A stretch of DNA of 64,000 bases from Rhynchopus euleeides (Eukaryota; Euglenozoa; Diplonemea; Diplonemida; Diplonemidae): positions 372,001 to 436,000 of the forward strand of contig OY723283.1 in assembly GCA_963210315.1 (NCBI GenBank), in the 5' to 3' direction. A program made the translations under genes and the position numbers. Under the pieces are notes generated by a model. That model was not told the origin of the DNA, did no database searches, and saw only the letters and a list, made by a program, of their open reading frames with translations. This document shows positions 61,591 through 64,000 of the stretch, one piece after another (position 1 is the stretch's first letter; each line of letters opens with the position of its first letter).

Positions 61591-63918
61591 ATGTCTCGTC
61601 GTCGTAGGATAAAAGACGACACAACAACGGAGGATGACGCAGAGGAAGATGATGACGGCGATGACGAGGAAGAGGGCAGTGATGAGGACGAGCCGGACCA
61701 GAAACGCCGTCGCGTCACGGGGGGGAAGGACAAGAAGCCCTCAGCGAAAAAGGCGGCCGTGAAAAAGCCACCCCCAAAGAAGCCAGCAGCGAAGAAGCCA
61801 GCCCCCAAGAAGACAGCACCAAAGCCCGCGGGAAAATCGGAGAGCGCGCAGAAACGCCTGGACACGATAAAACTCAGAAAAACGGTGGAGGAAGCCGCAG
61901 ACGAGGCTGCTGCCAAGAAGAGGATCTCCTTGGTAACAGCCAGGCAGCGGCTGCAGCAACTGGCGAGGTACGACGCCACAGTTGCTGCGGCCTACACGAT
62001 CAAGTCGGTGGAGGACCTCCCGTTCGAAACTCGCACCATGCTGCTTGATGCAAACCCCCCCCGGACATTATCGGACGAAGTCCTGTGGTGCAACCTCTGT
62101 AGCATCGTCGTAAAGCATGCTGAATCGACAGTGGCAAAGAAACACGTGACCGACACGAAGGCGCACCAGACCACATCGAAGGAAGCGCCAGTGCAGGCGG
62201 CCCCCTGTGTTTCAACCACGAAGAGCGATCCCACGACCACCGCATCATTTCAAAAGGCATGGGCACTTGCCCTTGTGATTGCGGGGATCACGCCTCACCA
62301 GGCGTCTATCCTTGCGCTGCCGATGACCACCCCTCTGCCGAAGCCCCGGACGCTGCTGGGCAAGGCCCCGCTGTTCGTCGCGGAGATCCAGAAGAAGATC
62401 CGCAACTGCATCACCGGCCGGCCGGTGGCGTTGGGCGTTGATGGAACAGGCCTGCGGCATCTTGGCTTTGCCATCATGTCGGTCGTCGCCTACGTGGGAG
62501 GCAGGGGAGTGCTCCTCCTGTCGAAAGTGCGTGGTGACGGCGAGGTGCACAACGCAGAGGACGTCGGGGATGTGCTTGACGAGGTGCGGGAACTGTACGG
62601 CATTACCCGCAGTACAGTTGTCGCTGACTTCGGGTCGGTGAACGTCAAGGCGTTTGGCGACAAGAAGGAGGAGGGCATCTACTGCCTGGGCCACCACCTC
62701 AACGCAGCGTTGAAGCGAGCAGTGCGCCAGTCATACCCCCGGGCGTATGCCTTCTGCACGCTGGTGTCGCAGTTCTTCGGGTGCAAGTCGCGCCGGCACC
62801 GTTGGAAGAAGTTTCAGGCACAGGGGGCGGAGAGGATGCATGATGCTGCAACGAACATCCGTGACACTCATTTGCGTGTGCGCACCGCTCTCGACCGCGG
62901 AGCGGTGCGTGCGCTCCGCAAGCTTCTCCCATCCGTGAACGTCACAGATACCGATGCGGTGGTGCTGGAGCGGGCTGCCGCCTTTGTGGCGGAAACAGAC
63001 GACACCCACGCCGCCAATGTGGAGGTGTCCAGCCCTCAGCAACCCGCCTCTACTTCGGACACTCGATGGGCAGCGATGTTCGACCTGACAGTCCACCTGC
63101 AGACCCGGTGTGCGATGCTGCTGCAGTTCGTCAGCGTGGAGATGGCGAGGAAGAAGAAGCCACTCACTCTCAGGCAGCTCTCTGAGCACATCCAGAAGGG
63201 AACATGGGAAGAGCACGTCAGCGAGACGGTGGCTGTGGCTGAGATGGTGGAGCCGGTGCTGTGGCTCGTGCGATGGGTGCAGAACCCGGAAGCCCGTCTG
63301 GGGCACATCAAAGTGCGGACTATCACGGAGGAGTACCAGAAGGTGGTGACGAACACCAGTTATCCTGCTCCTATCCGCACCTTGCTGAAGGATGCCTGGG
63401 AGTCTTGGCCGTCGAAGGCGAGGTTCGAGATGGCGCTCATCTTCGACCCGGAAACCGTGCTGATGGCTGACTTCGACGACTTCCCCGACATCACAAACCA
63501 GCTGGTGTGGGCCGTGGATTTCCATGCCCTTGCTGACGACGAGTGCTGGGCGGAGTTCACACAGTACCTCAATGCCCCTGCCGAATCCCTGCAGACCGAC
63601 ACCCCGATTGCGTTCTGGCTGGAGAAGGGGAGGAAGCTGTTCCCCATCCTGGCGCCACATGTGGTGGCTTGGCTCCGCACGCCTGTGTCGGTCACACAGG
63701 TCGACAGTGTGTTTTCGACGGCAGAGTCCCGCAAGTCCAAGCGGGGGTCGAACATCTCGACGAAGACCTACGCGGATCGTCTGTTCTTGCAGCGGAACGG
63801 CGACCTCCTCGGCTACTTCGACAAGAGCAACCGGTTCGCAGAAGCCCTCGAAAGGGACTATGTCTCTGATGATTCCTCTGAGGAGGACGAATCCGAGACT
63901 GAGATGGATATCATTTAG
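61591..63918 (+). CDS. hAT-family transposase with Lys-rich N-terminal tail
   Basis: The product is 775 residues and the frame is complete. The N-terminus has an acidic block (DDAEEDDDGDDEEEGSDEDE) and a histone H1-like Lys/Pro/Ala region (KKPPPKKPAAKKPAPKK). CNLC near residue 167, with downstream His residues, fits a BED-type finger. The catalytic region has GVDGTG (about 283, first Asp), VVADFGSVN (about 344, second Asp), CLGHHLNAALKRAV (about 365, the hAT C-x2-H-x-LN block) and TRWAAMFDL (about 491). The C-terminus has RTPVSVTQVDSVFSTAESRK (about 700), the hAT dimerisation motif. The catalytic Glu is probably in the helical part between 500 and 680. The acidic C-terminus (DDSSEEDESETEMD) is unusual. 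The start is the ATG at 61591; CTCCACAG|GAAA lies 20 nt upstream. I found no matching terminal repeats, so it could be an autonomous element or a domesticated gene. Confidence 0.85.
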   Translation: MSRRRRIKDDTTTEDDAEEDDDGDDEEEGSDEDEPDQKRRRVTGGKDKKPSAKKAAVKKPPPKKPAAKKPAPKKTAPKPAGKSESAQKRLDTIKLRKTVEEAADEAAAKKRISLVTARQRLQQLARYDATVAAAYTIKSVEDLPFETRTMLLDANPPRTLSDEVLWCNLCSIVVKHAESTVAKKHVTDTKAHQTTSKEAPVQAAPCVSTTKSDPTTTASFQKAWALALVIAGITPHQASILALPMTTPLPKPRTLLGKAPLFVAEIQKKIRNCITGRPVALGVDGTGLRHLGFAIMSVVAYVGGRGVLLLSKVRGDGEVHNAEDVGDVLDEVRELYGITRSTVVADFGSVNVKAFGDKKEEGIYCLGHHLNAALKRAVRQSYPRAYAFCTLVSQFFGCKSRRHRWKKFQAQGAERMHDAATNIRDTHLRVRTALDRGAVRALRKLLPSVNVTDTDAVVLERAAAFVAETDDTHAANVEVSSPQQPASTSDTRWAAMFDLTVHLQTRCAMLLQFVSVEMARKKKPLTLRQLSEHIQKGTWEEHVSETVAVAEMVEPVLWLVRWVQNPEARLGHIKVRTITEEYQKVVTNTSYPAPIRTLLKDAWESWPSKARFEMALIFDPETVLMADFDDFPDITNQLVWAVDFHALADDECWAEFTQYLNAPAESLQTDTPIAFWLEKGRKLFPILAPHVVAWLRTPVSVTQVDSVFSTAESRKSKRGSNISTKTYADRLFLQRNGDLLGYFDKSNRFAEALERDYVSDDSSEEDESETEMDII

Positions 63919-64000
63919 AAGGGGGGATGGGGGGGGGGGGGCGGCGTGCCAGGTCGTCTGTCCGTGATGTGGTTCCTGTGCTGTTCGGTGGGCGGGTGGG
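63919..64000. other. end of window
   Basis: A G-run follows the transposase stop. Nothing else is visible before the window ends. Confidence 0.6.

Overview
This is protist nuclear DNA. It is GC-rich, full of G/C homopolymer runs, and carries long single-exon genes with only occasional short GT-AG introns. Every conventional gene I can support, fourteen of them between about 3.4 and 57 kb, lies on the minus strand. Most have a pyrimidine- or C/A-rich stretch ending in AG about 6-40 nt upstream of the ATG. A one-directional gene file with splice-acceptor-like sites before the start codons is what polycistronic transcription plus spliced-leader trans-splicing looks like, as in Euglenozoa. Two cis-introns (GAPDH, desaturase) and a membrane-anchored cyclase-like protein of a type I associate with bodonids would fit a diplonemid- or bodonid-like organism. 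That placement is an inference of moderate-to-low confidence.

Minus-strand genes, from low to high coordinate: a coiled-coil protein (3.4-4.7 kb), a membrane protein with a degenerate class III cyclase domain (5.2-7.0), diphthine synthase DPH5 (7.9-8.8), a secreted repeat protein (9.5-10.9), a basic hypothetical protein (12.2-13.1), tubulin cofactor D (14.2-17.8), NAD kinase (19.2-20.6), a coiled-coil NADAR protein (24.9-26.4), a 76-residue membrane protein (27.3-27.5), mitochondrial glycine-cleavage T protein (29.0-30.2), an OTU-type protease with a Cys-rich finger (41.0-42.1), a fatty-acid desaturase with one intron (44.3-45.8), a 2674-residue ankyrin-anoctamin fusion (46.7-54.7) and GAPDH with one intron (55.9-57.0). 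The genes are mainly housekeeping, with no shared pathway; the arrangement fits a transcriptional file rather than an operon of related functions.

The gaps hold many DNA transposons that can be classed from their target-site duplications (TSDs). There is a 2.5-kb Mutator-like element with near-kilobase inverted arms and a 9-bp TSD (0.84-3.34 kb); a 951-bp hAT element with an 8-bp TSD and a transposase relic (21.2-22.1); a piggyBac-type element with TTAA ends and a transposase relic (57.3-58.6); and a run of TA-flanked elements (32.3-36.1), one of which has a Tc1-like CAGTGCC end and one of which carries two unrecognised plus-strand ORFs. There are also two related TA-flanked MITEs (30.4 and 58.3 kb), a 105-bp MITE (28.8), a large fold-back element (59.9-61.1) and a complete hAT-type transposase gene on the plus strand (61.6-63.9). 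A ~190-bp minisatellite (39.75-40.6) and a dispersed 190-bp direct duplication (24.7 and 30.2 kb) complete the repeats. I saw no rRNA, tRNA, CRISPR array or telomere repeat.
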